Positions 1 through 8,523 of a stretch of 34,201 bases of DNA are shown here, piece after piece. The notes under the pieces were generated by a model that worked only from the letters and a program-made list of their open reading frames with translations, had not been told where the DNA came from and ran no database searches. Position 1 is the first letter of the stretch; the number at the start of each line of letters is the position of its first letter. The translations under genes and the position numbers were made by a program. Source of the stretch: Streptococcus sanguinis SK1 = NCTC 7863 (lineage in GTDB: Bacteria > Bacillota > Bacilli > Lactobacillales > Streptococcaceae); the NCBI RefSeq assembly GCF_000194945.1, contig NZ_GL878508.1, positions 121,903 through 156,103 of the forward strand. Reading direction: 5' to 3'.

Positions 1-1
1 G

Positions 2-1045
2 CTTTTGGTGCGGATCTCCCGTGAAGGTCTAAGCATCGGTGTTCACCTCTTGGTGACAGCGGGCCGTCAGTCCAACCTTCGGGCGCAGTTCTATGCCAAC
101 TTCAAGCACCAGCTGAGTCTGCCGCAGAATGATGTGGGAGAAGTCCGCTCTATCGTGGGCTCTACCCCGCTAGCGAAAACGATGGAAGACATCAAGGGCC
201 GGGCACTCATGAAGCGTGACGAGGTTGATGTCATCCAGCTGGCTTTACCAGTAGCGGGTGCCAATGATGCACAAGTCCTCAACAACTTGCGTCAAGAAGT
301 CGCTTCTCTCCAAGAAGCTTGGACCGGACAGCGACCAAGTGCCATTCCGATGGTGCCAGAGGAGTTGACGGAGGCGGACTTCTATAACTTTGTTAATATG
401 TCTGAATGTCAGAAGAATGAGTATATTCCGATTGGTCTAGACACAGAGACCACGGAAGCTGTTCATTGGCAACCAAGAATAGGACCTTTAGTTTATATTG
501 CTAAAGGCGAAGAGCAAATGGTAACTATGACAAACTACTTAACAAATATCAGTAGACTATTTGAAAAAGATACAATTATTTTAGCACCTACTTATCATTT
601 TCTTTCAGATTCGGAAGAAAGTGTAATGCTTTTATCTGATATTGATGAAGTGAAAGAAATGATTTTAGCACTTTCTGTGAAGATTGACGAACGCTTCCAA
701 AATAAACGTTACGATTACGTAGCAAATATTTTGATTTACAATATGTCAGTTTTAGTTGATGAGTTAGATACTAGTAGCCAAAATGAGCTTAGCAGAATTT
801 TGGAAAAGGGATATAAAGTTGGATATGTACCAATTGTTCTGACAGAGAGTAGTTTGTCTAAAAAATATGATTCTGCTTCGAAGCAAGTACGAAGTTTCAA
901 ACAGGCGCTCATTGGAGTAAGACTTAATGATCAGCAAGTCATTGAGGCAACAAATAGACCTCTCAGAGAATCAATGCTTGATTTACAAGTGAATTATTTT
1001 GTACAAGACAAGTGGGCGATAAAAACTAAGATGTTTATTGAATAG
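2..1045 (+). CDS. essC: EssC, T7SS motor ATPase, C-terminal part (5' truncated by window)
   Basis: The reading frame is open from the window edge and already codes for protein, so the gene begins upstream. EssC is the membrane-bound FtsK/SpoIIIE-type ATPase that drives T7SSb export of WXG100 and LXG substrates. The first ~135 residues match the end of the second ATPase domain (ISREGLSIGVHLLVTAGR, then a region ending KRDEVDVIQLALPV). From about IPIGLDTETTE begins the third ATPase domain, which is degenerate: the expected Walker A site reads GPLVYIAKGEEQ with no GK[ST]. DNA before about base 470 is GC-richer; after it the gene is AT-rich like the downstream cassette. In S. aureus the EssC tail is known to vary between strains together with the adjacent cargo genes, which suggests the same here. 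Confident on family, less on the exact domain borders. Confidence 0.85.
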   Translation, partial: LLVRISREGLSIGVHLLVTAGRQSNLRAQFYANFKHQLSLPQNDVGEVRSIVGSTPLAKTMEDIKGRALMKRDEVDVIQLALPVAGANDAQVLNNLRQEVASLQEAWTGQRPSAIPMVPEELTEADFYNFVNMSECQKNEYIPIGLDTETTEAVHWQPRIGPLVYIAKGEEQMVTMTNYLTNISRLFEKDTIILAPTYHFLSDSEESVMLLSDIDEVKEMILALSVKIDERFQNKRYDYVANILIYNMSVLVDELDTSSQNELSRILEKGYKVGYVPIVLTESSLSKKYDSASKQVRSFKQALIGVRLNDQQVIEATNRPLRESMLDLQVNYFVQDKWAIKTKMFIE

Positions 1046-1065
1046 ATTAAAAGTGAGGAAAATAA

Positions 1066-1404
1066 ATGGGAAAAGCAGATAAAGCTGCAAAGTTAGCGGC
1101 ATTAAAGAAGAAATTATCAGAAGCAGAACACAAGATGTCAGAACTTGAATCTGCCTTAAGTGGTTTAAATGGAGTAGATTTTGCAATAAATGAGGCTTAC
1201 AATGGCGGAGATGCATCGGATTTATATGGAAATAAATATGATGAAATGTCTAATGAAGAGGAATCAACTATCCAAAAATATAAGAAGAAATTTGAAGAAG
1301 AAAAAAATAATATGGTTAAGGAGATAAATGCTCAAAAATTTAGTTTAAATTTAACAATATCAGGCTTAAACGCAGAGATATTTATTACAAACTTAATTGG
1401 ATAA
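1066..1404 (+). CDS. small coiled-coil protein, candidate LXG partner (YwqH/DUF5082-like or DUF3958-like)
   Basis: A 112-residue, lysine/glutamate-rich, mostly helical protein. Residues 1-35 form a clear heptad-like coiled coil (LAALKKKLSEAEHKMSELES) and a second helical stretch covers about 62-105. There is no signal peptide or membrane segment and no WXG motif. It starts 20 bases after essC with a GAGGAAA ribosome site and lies directly before the LXG-like gene. Small helical proteins encoded just upstream of LXG toxins are known to bind the LXG domain and take it to EssC. The assignment rests on size, helicity and position; which DUF family it belongs to is not certain. Confidence 0.6.
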   Translation: MGKADKAAKLAALKKKLSEAEHKMSELESALSGLNGVDFAINEAYNGGDASDLYGNKYDEMSNEEESTIQKYKKKFEEEKNNMVKEINAQKFSLNLTISGLNAEIFITNLIG

Positions 1405-1425
1405 GTATAGATTAGAGGTGATGAA

Positions 1426-3618
1426 ATGGTAATCGTAAAATTTGTGAGTAAATCTGGATTAAAGCAGCAAGGAGAGCGTGCCGGAACAGCAGCGAGTAAA
1501 TATGAAGAAGCTATTGACGGTTCTCATAAAACATTAACTTTAAAAGCAAGTGGTTCATATGGTAAAGCATTAACAGAGTTTCAAAATAAATTGAATGAGA
1601 TTTCTGATAAGGTATTCATTAAGTTTCCAACTGCTATTCGATTATATGGCAATTTCATTGATAGCTATGTATCTGAGATAGAAGGGATTGGTTTTACAAG
1701 TGACACATTGAGAACACAAAAAACTCCAATTAACCATGTAAAAAAGTGGTTAGAAAAAGATACTTATTCTAGTTTCAGTGAATTAAAGACTAGTCTGGAA
1801 GCTAAATTAAAGGATGGACAAGAGGCTCTAAAACTCAATCCAGATAGTAAAGATGTTGACTATGGTGACTTATCCAAAATTTTGACTTCTGTTGAGGACG
1901 AACTACGAACATTAGCCAAGAATAGAGAAACTGTCCACTCTAAGTTAGAGGATGCTTTATCCACCTTTAAATCAAATCTATCAGGACTGCAAAAAAGTTT
2001 TGCTGATGTAAATATAGCACTTAAAAATGCTAGGCATTTGAGTGGAATCAAAGCAAGTGAGTATGCGGAATTAATAAAAGAAAAATATTTAAACGAGACT
2101 AATATGACCGAGATTAATTCCATTCAGGCGAAAGGCGATGCTGAAGTCCTAAAAATCTTGTTGAGAGAAAAATCTACAGCCCCTAATATATTTTTCAAAC
2201 AGTTGGGGGAAGCAGATACTCGTGAGGTAAGCCCTGTTATGGCTGATAAGATTTATAGTAAAATTCATCACGAAACATTAAATGCAATGGAAACAGGTGA
2301 TACAAAATATTTAAACATTTTTACAACTGCTATTTCGCAACAAGATTATGAACGGGCTCGGAGTTATTCTGAAAAAATGACTTACGCAGCTGATAGATAT
2401 GGTGAACTATTGTCAAATAAGGCAAGAGAACTCAACCCTCAACTGAAAGGAACAGACCGCCAAACTTATAAAAAAGAGTTAGACGAAAACACTCCTTATT
2501 TACAATTATTAGGTGAAGAATTAAAAGCGACAGGCCACCTTTCATCTTTATTTGAAGCAATGTATATCAATCATATTGGTCAAAAACGACAAACTGCAAG
2601 TAACCTAGCTAGACCAAATATAGAATCTAAAACAATTAATGAGAAGAGTCTGAAATTTATAAAGGATCCTAATGGAAACGTTCAATTGAGATTTGATGTC
2701 TCTTTTGAGAAAAATAATAAAAAGCAAGGCGATCCTACTAGCATTGTAGCAACTCGTTATGAAGGAGTTCAGGCTACAGAGGGTGCTTCAATAGCGGATG
2801 AATATAATAGCTTAAATAAAAAACGCAGAGAGGCTTTAATGAATTTTGCTTTAGATGCTGCATCTTTAGGAACTGCTTCTGAGTATTCTTTCTTGCTTAA
2901 TACAGTTCGAAATGGAAAAACGCTTTTCAGCGAAGATTCTGGCCCATCTGAGCGTGTTTCACTAATCACAAAACAGCACAATCTTAATAAAGATCAGTTT
3001 GGCCAAAAATATAAAGATATGGTAGGAAAATGGCCAACTGGTTTGTCTAGTTCGGGAAGCTTTTTGTCTACTATGTATAATATTGAACAGAATGCAGAAA
3101 AGCTTCGTACAAAAGAGAATAATAACTTATATAATATTGGCGGTTATAATATTAAAGATTTAAATGATATTGAAAATAGCAGAATATACTTTAAACCACA
3201 ATTTGATCTTCAAGCCATTCTTCAAATGGATGATATGCAAAAAAACGGAATGCGCACATATATATATGACGTAAATGATGAAAATACATTGAAACAATAT
3301 GACGAGGCTATGAAGAACTATACTCCTGTTAGTCCGTATAACAATGATTTTTCAAAATTTATTGGCTATGAAGATAATAAACAAAGATTGGCGTCTATTA
3401 CCCCAGAAATACGAGACTTATTAGCTGGGAAAGGAGGAATGGATCAACAGGATCCTGTCAAAGTCTTTAATAGTATAACAGCTATTCAAGATTATAAAAG
3501 CGATGGACCAGAAAAAGGGGGAGGGCTTTTTGGCCTTCGTAACAAAAATTTTAGTGTAGAAGACTATATAACAAATCGGAACGAGTTCTTCAGTAAATTA
3601 CTTGAGGTTAAGGAATGA
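1426..3618 (+). CDS. large LXG-like T7SS candidate effector, C-terminal domain not recognised
   Basis: 730 residues, AT-rich. About the first 210 residues are long amphipathic helices without a signal peptide. The stretch LKASGSYGKALTEFQNKL resembles the region around the L-x-G motif of LXG domains, though the motif itself is not canonical. Residues ~210-730 show no toxin fold that I recognise (no NADase, nuclease or lipid II phosphatase motif seen). The extreme C-terminus holds a glycine-rich stretch (KGGGLFGLRN). The gene lies between a small helical protein and a membrane-anchored protein overlapping it by ATGA, the usual partner/effector/immunity order. An alternative is a structural or accessory T7SS protein tied to this EssC variant. 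Start chosen from the AGAGGTGAT ribosome site 5 bases upstream. Confidence 0.6.
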   Translation: MVIVKFVSKSGLKQQGERAGTAASKYEEAIDGSHKTLTLKASGSYGKALTEFQNKLNEISDKVFIKFPTAIRLYGNFIDSYVSEIEGIGFTSDTLRTQKTPINHVKKWLEKDTYSSFSELKTSLEAKLKDGQEALKLNPDSKDVDYGDLSKILTSVEDELRTLAKNRETVHSKLEDALSTFKSNLSGLQKSFADVNIALKNARHLSGIKASEYAELIKEKYLNETNMTEINSIQAKGDAEVLKILLREKSTAPNIFFKQLGEADTREVSPVMADKIYSKIHHETLNAMETGDTKYLNIFTTAISQQDYERARSYSEKMTYAADRYGELLSNKARELNPQLKGTDRQTYKKELDENTPYLQLLGEELKATGHLSSLFEAMYINHIGQKRQTASNLARPNIESKTINEKSLKFIKDPNGNVQLRFDVSFEKNNKKQGDPTSIVATRYEGVQATEGASIADEYNSLNKKRREALMNFALDAASLGTASEYSFLLNTVRNGKTLFSEDSGPSERVSLITKQHNLNKDQFGQKYKDMVGKWPTGLSSSGSFLSTMYNIEQNAEKLRTKENNNLYNIGGYNIKDLNDIENSRIYFKPQFDLQAILQMDDMQKNGMRTYIYDVNDENTLKQYDEAMKNYTPVSPYNNDFSKFIGYEDNKQRLASITPEIRDLLAGKGGMDQQDPVKVFNSITAIQDYKSDGPEKGGGLFGLRNKNFSVEDYITNRNEFFSKLLEVKE

Positions 3619-4538
3619 AAGTTATAAAATCAAAAAAAAGTATCTTTTTCATAATTCTTCTTACGGCTTTATTCGGAGCTCTATTCCTTTATCACCAATC
3701 GCCAGTAGAAGAAGAGCGTTTCAGGAGTGAATATACACTTTATGTTGATGATCTTAGATTTGAGCAATTGGAAGATGGAAAGCTTGTGTTTGTGACAAGT
3801 AAGACACCTGAACAGGGCTTTAATGCATTAAAAGTTGGGCAAAATAATTTTTATTTGGATGATTGGAGCTTCGATTATAGTGAGGAAAATCGAGCTGATA
3901 GTCATCAGAATGAAGGAGAGTATTACTTTATTAATGTCTATGATCTAAAGACGAAGAAGTTTAAGAAAAGATTGGACATTTTTGAAATTGTTCGACATTA
4001 TGATCCTTCGTTTGGGGTTGACTTATCTGGCGATATTCTAAACATTCAAGGGCAAGATTATATTTACATTAGGCTAATAAAAGAAAACAGCTCACCGAGA
4101 ATTAAAGAAATCCTCTTTAATGTGGATACTGAGGAGATAATTGATTATTCAAAAGAATTTGTCAAATCTAAATTACAGTTTGATGAAGTATCCATCACCT
4201 CTGGCTTGTGGGATCACCTTACTGACTCATACGGTCTTGCTTCAGACTTCCAAGGCATCGGTTCTAGGTCAGTCAAAGGAAGTAAAATACCTGACGATTT
4301 AAATATCTCGAAACGTTACCCTGAGGTTGTTAAAAAAATGAATTCTGGTAAGGGAATAATTTACACACGCCAGGGCAATATTAGCCCGGAGGAATGGTAT
4401 AATACATTAATGCACTGGTTTGCTCCAGTAGGGCAAGATAAGCTTTCTCTTTCTATAACTGATAAGGAAACTAATGAAGTAACACCTATTAATTCTTATG
4501 AAGATTTTTTAAAGTGGAAAGAGAAACACCCTGATTAG
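3615..4538 (+). CDS. membrane-anchored extracytoplasmic protein, candidate immunity protein
   Basis: 307 residues: a short basic N-terminus (KVIKSKKS), one hydrophobic segment at about residues 9-26, then ~280 polar residues rich in aromatic and acidic side chains. By the positive-inside rule the large domain would face outward. The start codon overlaps the upstream stop as ATGA, implying translational coupling to the 730-residue protein. A single-pass, outward-facing protein encoded directly after an LXG-type effector recalls TipC, the immunity protein of TelC, although I see no sequence match to it. If it is an immunity protein, the effector should act outside the membrane. A role as a T7SS accessory protein is not excluded. 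Confidence 0.55.
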   Translation: MKVIKSKKSIFFIILLTALFGALFLYHQSPVEEERFRSEYTLYVDDLRFEQLEDGKLVFVTSKTPEQGFNALKVGQNNFYLDDWSFDYSEENRADSHQNEGEYYFINVYDLKTKKFKKRLDIFEIVRHYDPSFGVDLSGDILNIQGQDYIYIRLIKENSSPRIKEILFNVDTEEIIDYSKEFVKSKLQFDEVSITSGLWDHLTDSYGLASDFQGIGSRSVKGSKIPDDLNISKRYPEVVKKMNSGKGIIYTRQGNISPEEWYNTLMHWFAPVGQDKLSLSITDKETNEVTPINSYEDFLKWKEKHPD

Positions 4539-4559
4539 CACAATAGAGAGGAGATCGAA

Positions 4560-4916
4560 ATGTCAGGAATTAAGATAGACAAAGATACAATAAGTTACCA
4601 TCAAGCTAACTTCAATTCATATATAAAAGAGAGTTTCAAAACAGGCGCTCACACTTGGGTAGATGATTCATCAACAAAAAAAATAGATAAATGTAATGAA
4701 TTAGTGCAAAATGCTACTGATGGTCTTGCAGATGCTATATATCAGTTCAATACATTCCTTAATGATGTATCACATGAATTTACTAGAAAAGATAATGCTT
4801 TATCCAAACACATTCAAAGTATCACTATAAATAATGTAGAAAGTATTTCACAGCAAAATCAACAGAAAAAAAATGGAATAAAGAAAACAGCATCTTATAA
4901 AAAATTAAATGGTTGA
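4560..4916 (+). CDS. WXG100/DUF3130-like small helical protein, candidate T7SS substrate or targeting factor
   Basis: 118 residues, two predicted helical stretches (about 12-30 and 42-80) around a turn with W34 (HTWVDD, not a true WxG). The second helix ends with FTRKD, an F-x-x-x-D pattern like the C-terminal export signal of DUF3130/WXG-type proteins, followed by a polar lysine/glutamine tail. A GAGGAG ribosome site lies 6 bases before the ATG. It is the last gene of the AT-rich cassette; a strong terminator follows. Family assignment is by features only. It might pair with the 112-residue coiled-coil protein encoded four genes earlier to chaperone the large protein. Confidence 0.55.
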   Translation: MSGIKIDKDTISYHQANFNSYIKESFKTGAHTWVDDSSTKKIDKCNELVQNATDGLADAIYQFNTFLNDVSHEFTRKDNALSKHIQSITINNVESISQQNQQKKNGIKKTASYKKLNG

Positions 4917-5255
4917 TTTTAAGTGTTTATTTTTAAGGTAAAGAAAGAGTATCTGTAGAAGCAAAGAAATGAAAATATTTCCCCCGAAAATTAGATTTTC
5001 AGTATCTAATTTTTGGGGTGTTTTTATCAAATAAAGTTGTGAATATAGATTAACTTTATTGATAGAATTGAGCCTAAAACTCTCAGTCAAGTATTCTCCT
5101 AAAAGAATCGTAATTAAATTTCGTATTTAACTTTTGAAACGCAACAAATAACTAAGGCCGCTATCTATTTTTCTAGTTTTTCTCATATCTACCTTGTTAA
5201 CTTACCTTACTATTTCTCAAATATTCAAAAAATAAAAATTTCTCTCCCCTTATGC
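4917..5255. other. AT-rich intergenic gap without a recognised gene
   Basis: Apart from the terminator at 4982-5025, this gap between the T7SS cassette and the core chromosome holds no supported gene, tRNA, repeat or insertion sequence that I can see. It marks the border where AT-rich accessory DNA gives way to housekeeping genes. Confidence 0.5.
4982..5025 (+). terminator. intrinsic terminator of the T7SS cassette
   Basis: A 14-base arm at 4982-4995 pairs with 5005-5018 (one G-U pair), loop of 9, followed by TGTTTTT. It closes the essC cassette 65 bases after the last stop codon. Confidence 0.9.
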
Positions 5256-5261
5256 TATAAT
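5233..5261 (+). promoter_or_regulatory. promoter of the small membrane protein gene
   Basis: A perfect TATAAT at 5256-5261 preceded by TGC (extended -10: TATGCTATAAT). The -35 region near 5233-5238 is weak. A GAGGGA ribosome site lies just before the start codon at 5286. Confidence 0.75.
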
Positions 5262-5285
5262 AGTCTATAGAAAGTCGAGGGAATA

Positions 5286-5495
5286 ATGAAGAAAATATTA
5301 TTGGTGGTTGTGGTGCAGAGTTTTGCTATCTTTGTGATTACTGGTCTGCTTTGTTTATTTATGAGGGGGGATTTTTTCTTTCGCGCTTTGGCGCCGATTT
5401 TTGGTTTGGCAGCGGGAGGGTTTCGCTTCTTGACGGCCATGGTGACAAAAGCGTTTGCGCCCAGTCTCTATGAGGATAGCAAGAAAAAGGAATAA
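5286..5495 (+). CDS. small membrane protein of unknown function
   Basis: 69 residues. Hydrophobic stretches at about 4-25 and 31-52 suggest two membrane segments, ending in a charged tail (EDSKKKE). It has its own extended -10 promoter, a GAGGGA ribosome site, and its own terminator at 5514-5541, so it looks like a one-gene unit. I recognise no family. The leading hydrophobic segment could in principle be a signal peptide, but no cleavage site is evident. Confidence 0.65.
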   Translation: MKKILLVVVVQSFAIFVITGLLCLFMRGDFFFRALAPIFGLAAGGFRFLTAMVTKAFAPSLYEDSKKKE

Positions 5496-5513
5496 TCTAT
5501 AGAGTAGACAGTA

Positions 5514-5541
5514 GGTCTGGGGTCTTTGCCTCAGGCCTTTT
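5514..5541 (+). terminator. intrinsic terminator after the small membrane protein gene
   Basis: Nine-base arms 5514-5522 and 5529-5537 (two wobble pairs), loop TCTTTG, then TTTT. Separates the small gene from aspS. Confidence 0.75.
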
Positions 5542-5624
5542 GTCATAAATATCAGCATTAGTCATGTGAAGCTTTAATATTTTTCAGAAAAAGAAAGGAC
5601 AGAAGGGCTTTCTTAGGCGCTTTG

Positions 5625-5633
5625 TGGTAAAAT
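5625..5633 (+). promoter_or_regulatory. aspS promoter, extended -10
   Basis: TGG-TAAAAT at 5625-5633 is an extended -10 element 31 bases before the aspS start. No good -35 is visible, as is common for extended -10 promoters. I see no T-box in the short leader. Confidence 0.65.
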
Positions 5634-5664
5634 AGTAACAGAATTAAAAATTTGGAGAGTAAAG

Positions 5665-7419
5665 ATGAAACGTTCTATGTATGCTGGGCGTGTTCGCAAG
5701 GAGCATGTTGGTCAGGAAGTCACTTTGAAGGGTTGGGTAGCCCGCCGTCGGGATTTGGGTGGTCTGATTTTCATTGATTTGCGCGACCGCGAAGGCATTA
5801 TGCAGCTGGTCATCAATCCTGAGACTGTGGCTGCTGAAGTCATGGCGACCGCAGAAAGCCTGCGCAGTGAGTATGTGCTGGAGGTGACAGGTAAGGTGGC
5901 TGCGCGTGAGCAGGCCAATGACAAGCTGGCGACAGGAAGCGTGGAGCTACATGTAGAAAGCCTGACTGTCTTAAACACAGCCAAGACAACGCCTTTTGAA
6001 ATCAAAGACGGCATCGAGGTGAATGACGATACGCGTTTGCGCTACCGTTATCTGGACTTACGCCGGCCAGAGATGCTGGAAAACTTCAAGCTCCGTGCCA
6101 AGGTGACTCACTCTATCCGCAACTATCTTGATGAGCTGGAGTTCCTTGATGTGGAAACGCCTTTCCTGTCTAAGTCAACGCCAGAAGGAGCGCGTGATTA
6201 CTTGGTGCCTAGTCGGGTTCATCAGGGGCATTTTTACGCTCTGCCACAGAGTCCGCAAATTACCAAGCAGCTCTTGATGAATGCTGGTTTCGACCGTTAT
6301 TACCAGATTGTTAAATGCTTCCGGGACGAGGACTTGCGCGGTGACCGTCAGCCAGAGTTTACTCAGGTGGACTTGGAGACTTCTTTCTTGTCTGATCAGG
6401 AGATTCAGGACATTACAGAAGGCTTGATTGCTCGTGTTATGAAAGAGACAAAGGGTATTGATGTTTCTCTGCCATTCCCTCGTATGAAGTATGATGATGC
6501 CATGGCTCTTTATGGGGTTGATAAGCCTGATACTCGTTTTGAGATGTTGTTGCAGGACTTGACAGAGCTTGTCAAGGGAGTTGACTTCAAGGTCTTTTCA
6601 GAAGCTCCAGTTGTCAAAGCAATCGTGGTGAAAAATGCTGCAGATAAATACTCTCGCAAGGATATCGACAAGCTGACAGAGCAAGCAAAACAGCATGGTG
6701 CTAAGGGTCTTGCTTGGGTGAAGGTGGCTGAAGGTGAGCTGGCTGGTCCCGTTGCTAAGTTCTTGACAGACTTGACAAGTCAGTTGACAGAAGCTTTACA
6801 GCTTGAAAATAATGACCTAGTTCTCTTTGTGGCTGATACTTTGGAAGTGGCAAACGCTGCTTTGGGAGCTCTTCGTGTTCGTTTGGCCAAAGAGCTGGAC
6901 CTGATTGACCCTGATACATTTAACTACCTTTGGGTGGTGGACTGGCCCATGTTTGAATGGTCAGAAGAAGAGGGGCGCTACATGAGTGCCCACCATCCTT
7001 TCACTCTGCCTCAGAAAGATTCTGAGCAAGAGTTGGAAGGCGATCTGAGCAAGGTGCGGGCTGTAGCTTATGATATCGTCCTCAATGGTTATGAGTTAGG
7101 CGGCGGAAGTCTTCGGATCAACCAGAAAGACTTGCAGGAGCGGATGTTCAAGGCGCTTGGCTTCTCGGCTCAAGAAGCTGCCGAGCAGTTTGGCTTCCTT
7201 CTGGAGGCTATGGACTATGGTTTTCCTCCGCATGGCGGCTTGGCTTTGGGCTTGGACCGCTTTGTGATGCTGCTGGCTGGTGAAGAAAATATCCGCGAAG
7301 TCATCGCCTTTCCAAAGAATAACAAGGCTTCTGATCCAATGACACAGGCACCTAGTCTAGTATCGGTCGCTCAACTAGAGGAATTAAGTTTACAAGTGGA
7401 AGCACATGAAGAAGACTAA
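5665..7419 (+). CDS. aspS: aspartate--tRNA ligase
   Basis: 584 residues, normal for bacterial AspRS. It attaches aspartate to tRNA-Asp using ATP in the cytoplasm. Domains in order: N-terminal anticodon-binding OB fold (about 1-105), class II catalytic core, a bacterial-type GAD insertion (about 290-410), and the end of the core. Class II motif 2 is at 219-236 ([18 protein letters not shown]) and motif 3 at 524-533 ([10 protein letters not shown]). A GGAGAG ribosome site precedes the ATG. The 3' end overlaps the following YitT-family gene by 14 bases, implying cotranscription. In many streptococci hisS lies just upstream of aspS; here the T7SS locus and a small gene are there instead. Confidence 0.97.
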   Translation: MKRSMYAGRVRKEHVGQEVTLKGWVARRRDLGGLIFIDLRDREGIMQLVINPETVAAEVMATAESLRSEYVLEVTGKVAAREQANDKLATGSVELHVESLTVLNTAKTTPFEIKDGIEVNDDTRLRYRYLDLRRPEMLENFKLRAKVTHSIRNYLDELEFLDVETPFLSKSTPEGARDYLVPSRVHQGHFYALPQSPQITKQLLMNAGFDRYYQIVKCFRDEDLRGDRQPEFTQVDLETSFLSDQEIQDITEGLIARVMKETKGIDVSLPFPRMKYDDAMALYGVDKPDTRFEMLLQDLTELVKGVDFKVFSEAPVVKAIVVKNAADKYSRKDIDKLTEQAKQHGAKGLAWVKVAEGELAGPVAKFLTDLTSQLTEALQLENNDLVLFVADTLEVANAALGALRVRLAKELDLIDPDTFNYLWVVDWPMFEWSEEEGRYMSAHHPFTLPQKDSEQELEGDLSKVRAVAYDIVLNGYELGGGSLRINQKDLQERMFKALGFSAQEAAEQFGFLLEAMDYGFPPHGGLALGLDRFVMLLAGEENIREVIAFPKNNKASDPMTQAPSLVSVAQLEELSLQVEAHEED

Positions 7420-8341
7420 TTTTTACAAACTCTTTCGCTATTATGTCCGCAGGTTTGCTTATAATTTTAAGATTTTGCGGTCTTTAAAGAGTATCTCGCG
7501 TGAGAAGTACGATGAGAAGATTTCTGCCTCACTTGTCTATGGCTTTTTGTCGGCTGTTGCAGTTAATTTCTTCTTTCAGCCGGGGCATGTTTATTCCAGC
7601 GGGGCGACTGGTCTGGCGCAGGTTATTACTGCTCTCAGTACTCGCTTCTTTGGTTTTACCATTCCGGTTTCTGTGACTTTTTACGCTATCAATATTCCGC
7701 TGATGATCCTGGCTTGGTACCAGATTGGGCATAAGTTTACCATTTTCACCTTTATCACGGTTACCATGAGCTCACTTTTTATCCAGTTTGTGCCGGAAGT
7801 GACCTTGACTGATAATCCTATTATCAACGCCCTTTTCGGTGGTGTGGTTATGGGCACGGGGATTGGCTTTGCCCTTAAGTCCAGCATTTCCAGCGGTGGG
7901 ACTGATATTGTCAGTCTGACTGTTCGGAAAAAAACAGGCCGGAATGTTGGGAGTATTTCCTTGATTGTCAATGGGATTATTATGCTGATTGCGGGTCTGA
8001 CTTTTGGCTGGGAATATGCGCTGTACTCCATGATTACTATTTGTGTATCAAGCCGAGTGACGGATGCTGTCTTTACCAAGCAGAAGCGTATGCAAGCCAT
8101 GATTATCACCAGTCATCCAGACAGAGTGATTGATAAGATTCACAACAAGCTGCATCGTGGGGCGACAGTGATTCATGGCGCCGAGGGAACCTACAATCAT
8201 GAGAAAAAAGCTGTTCTGGTGACAGTTATTACCCGAGCTGAGTTTAATGAATTCAAGCAAATTATGAAGCATACAGATCCAGCTGCCTTTGTTTCCGTCG
8301 CAGATAATGTCCATATCTTGGGACTCTTTGTGGAGGAGTGA
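7406..8341 (+). CDS. YitT-family membrane protein (YitT plus DUF2179 domain)
   Basis: 311 residues. The N-terminal ~45 residues are basic. The middle (about 45-220) carries roughly five to six membrane segments with the family-typical block [20 protein letters not shown] and a glycine-rich GGTDIVSL region. The last ~85 residues form the soluble DUF2179 domain ([20 protein letters not shown] onward). The biochemical role of this family is not settled. The start lies inside the aspS 3' end (14-base overlap), so translation is probably coupled to aspS. A terminator follows at 8427. Confidence 0.9.
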   Translation: MKKTNFYKLFRYYVRRFAYNFKILRSLKSISREKYDEKISASLVYGFLSAVAVNFFFQPGHVYSSGATGLAQVITALSTRFFGFTIPVSVTFYAINIPLMILAWYQIGHKFTIFTFITVTMSSLFIQFVPEVTLTDNPIINALFGGVVMGTGIGFALKSSISSGGTDIVSLTVRKKTGRNVGSISLIVNGIIMLIAGLTFGWEYALYSMITICVSSRVTDAVFTKQKRMQAMIITSHPDRVIDKIHNKLHRGATVIHGAEGTYNHEKKAVLVTVITRAEFNEFKQIMKHTDPAAFVSVADNVHILGLFVEE

Positions 8342-8426
8342 AGATATTCATTAAGCTTGGGAATGCGAAGTAGTATAGTGTGGGAGTTTGTGCTTAAAAT
8401 AAGGTTTTGTGATAGGAGATTAATAT

Positions 8427-8460
8427 GCGGTAGGACAATAGTCCCACCGCTTTCTATTCT
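8427..8460 (+). terminator. intrinsic terminator after the aspS-yitT unit
   Basis: Arms 8427-8435 and 8442-8450 (nine positions, one A-C mismatch), followed by the pyrimidine-rich TTTCTATTCT. Weaker than the other terminators in this window. Confidence 0.6.
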
Positions 8461-8523
8461 CTATGATGGAGGGTGGAAATCTTAAGTAAGAAAGGATATA
8501 CAAATGCAGGAGATTTTCAGACA

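Noticed and set aside
1321..1404. Possible frameshift or truncation at the end of the 112-residue gene
   Set aside because: The stop is followed at normal distance by a good ribosome site and the next gene; length fits small LXG partners.
5542..5664. T-box leader before aspS
   Set aside because: The leader after the -10 element is only about 25 bases and lacks the T-box sequence and specifier stem.
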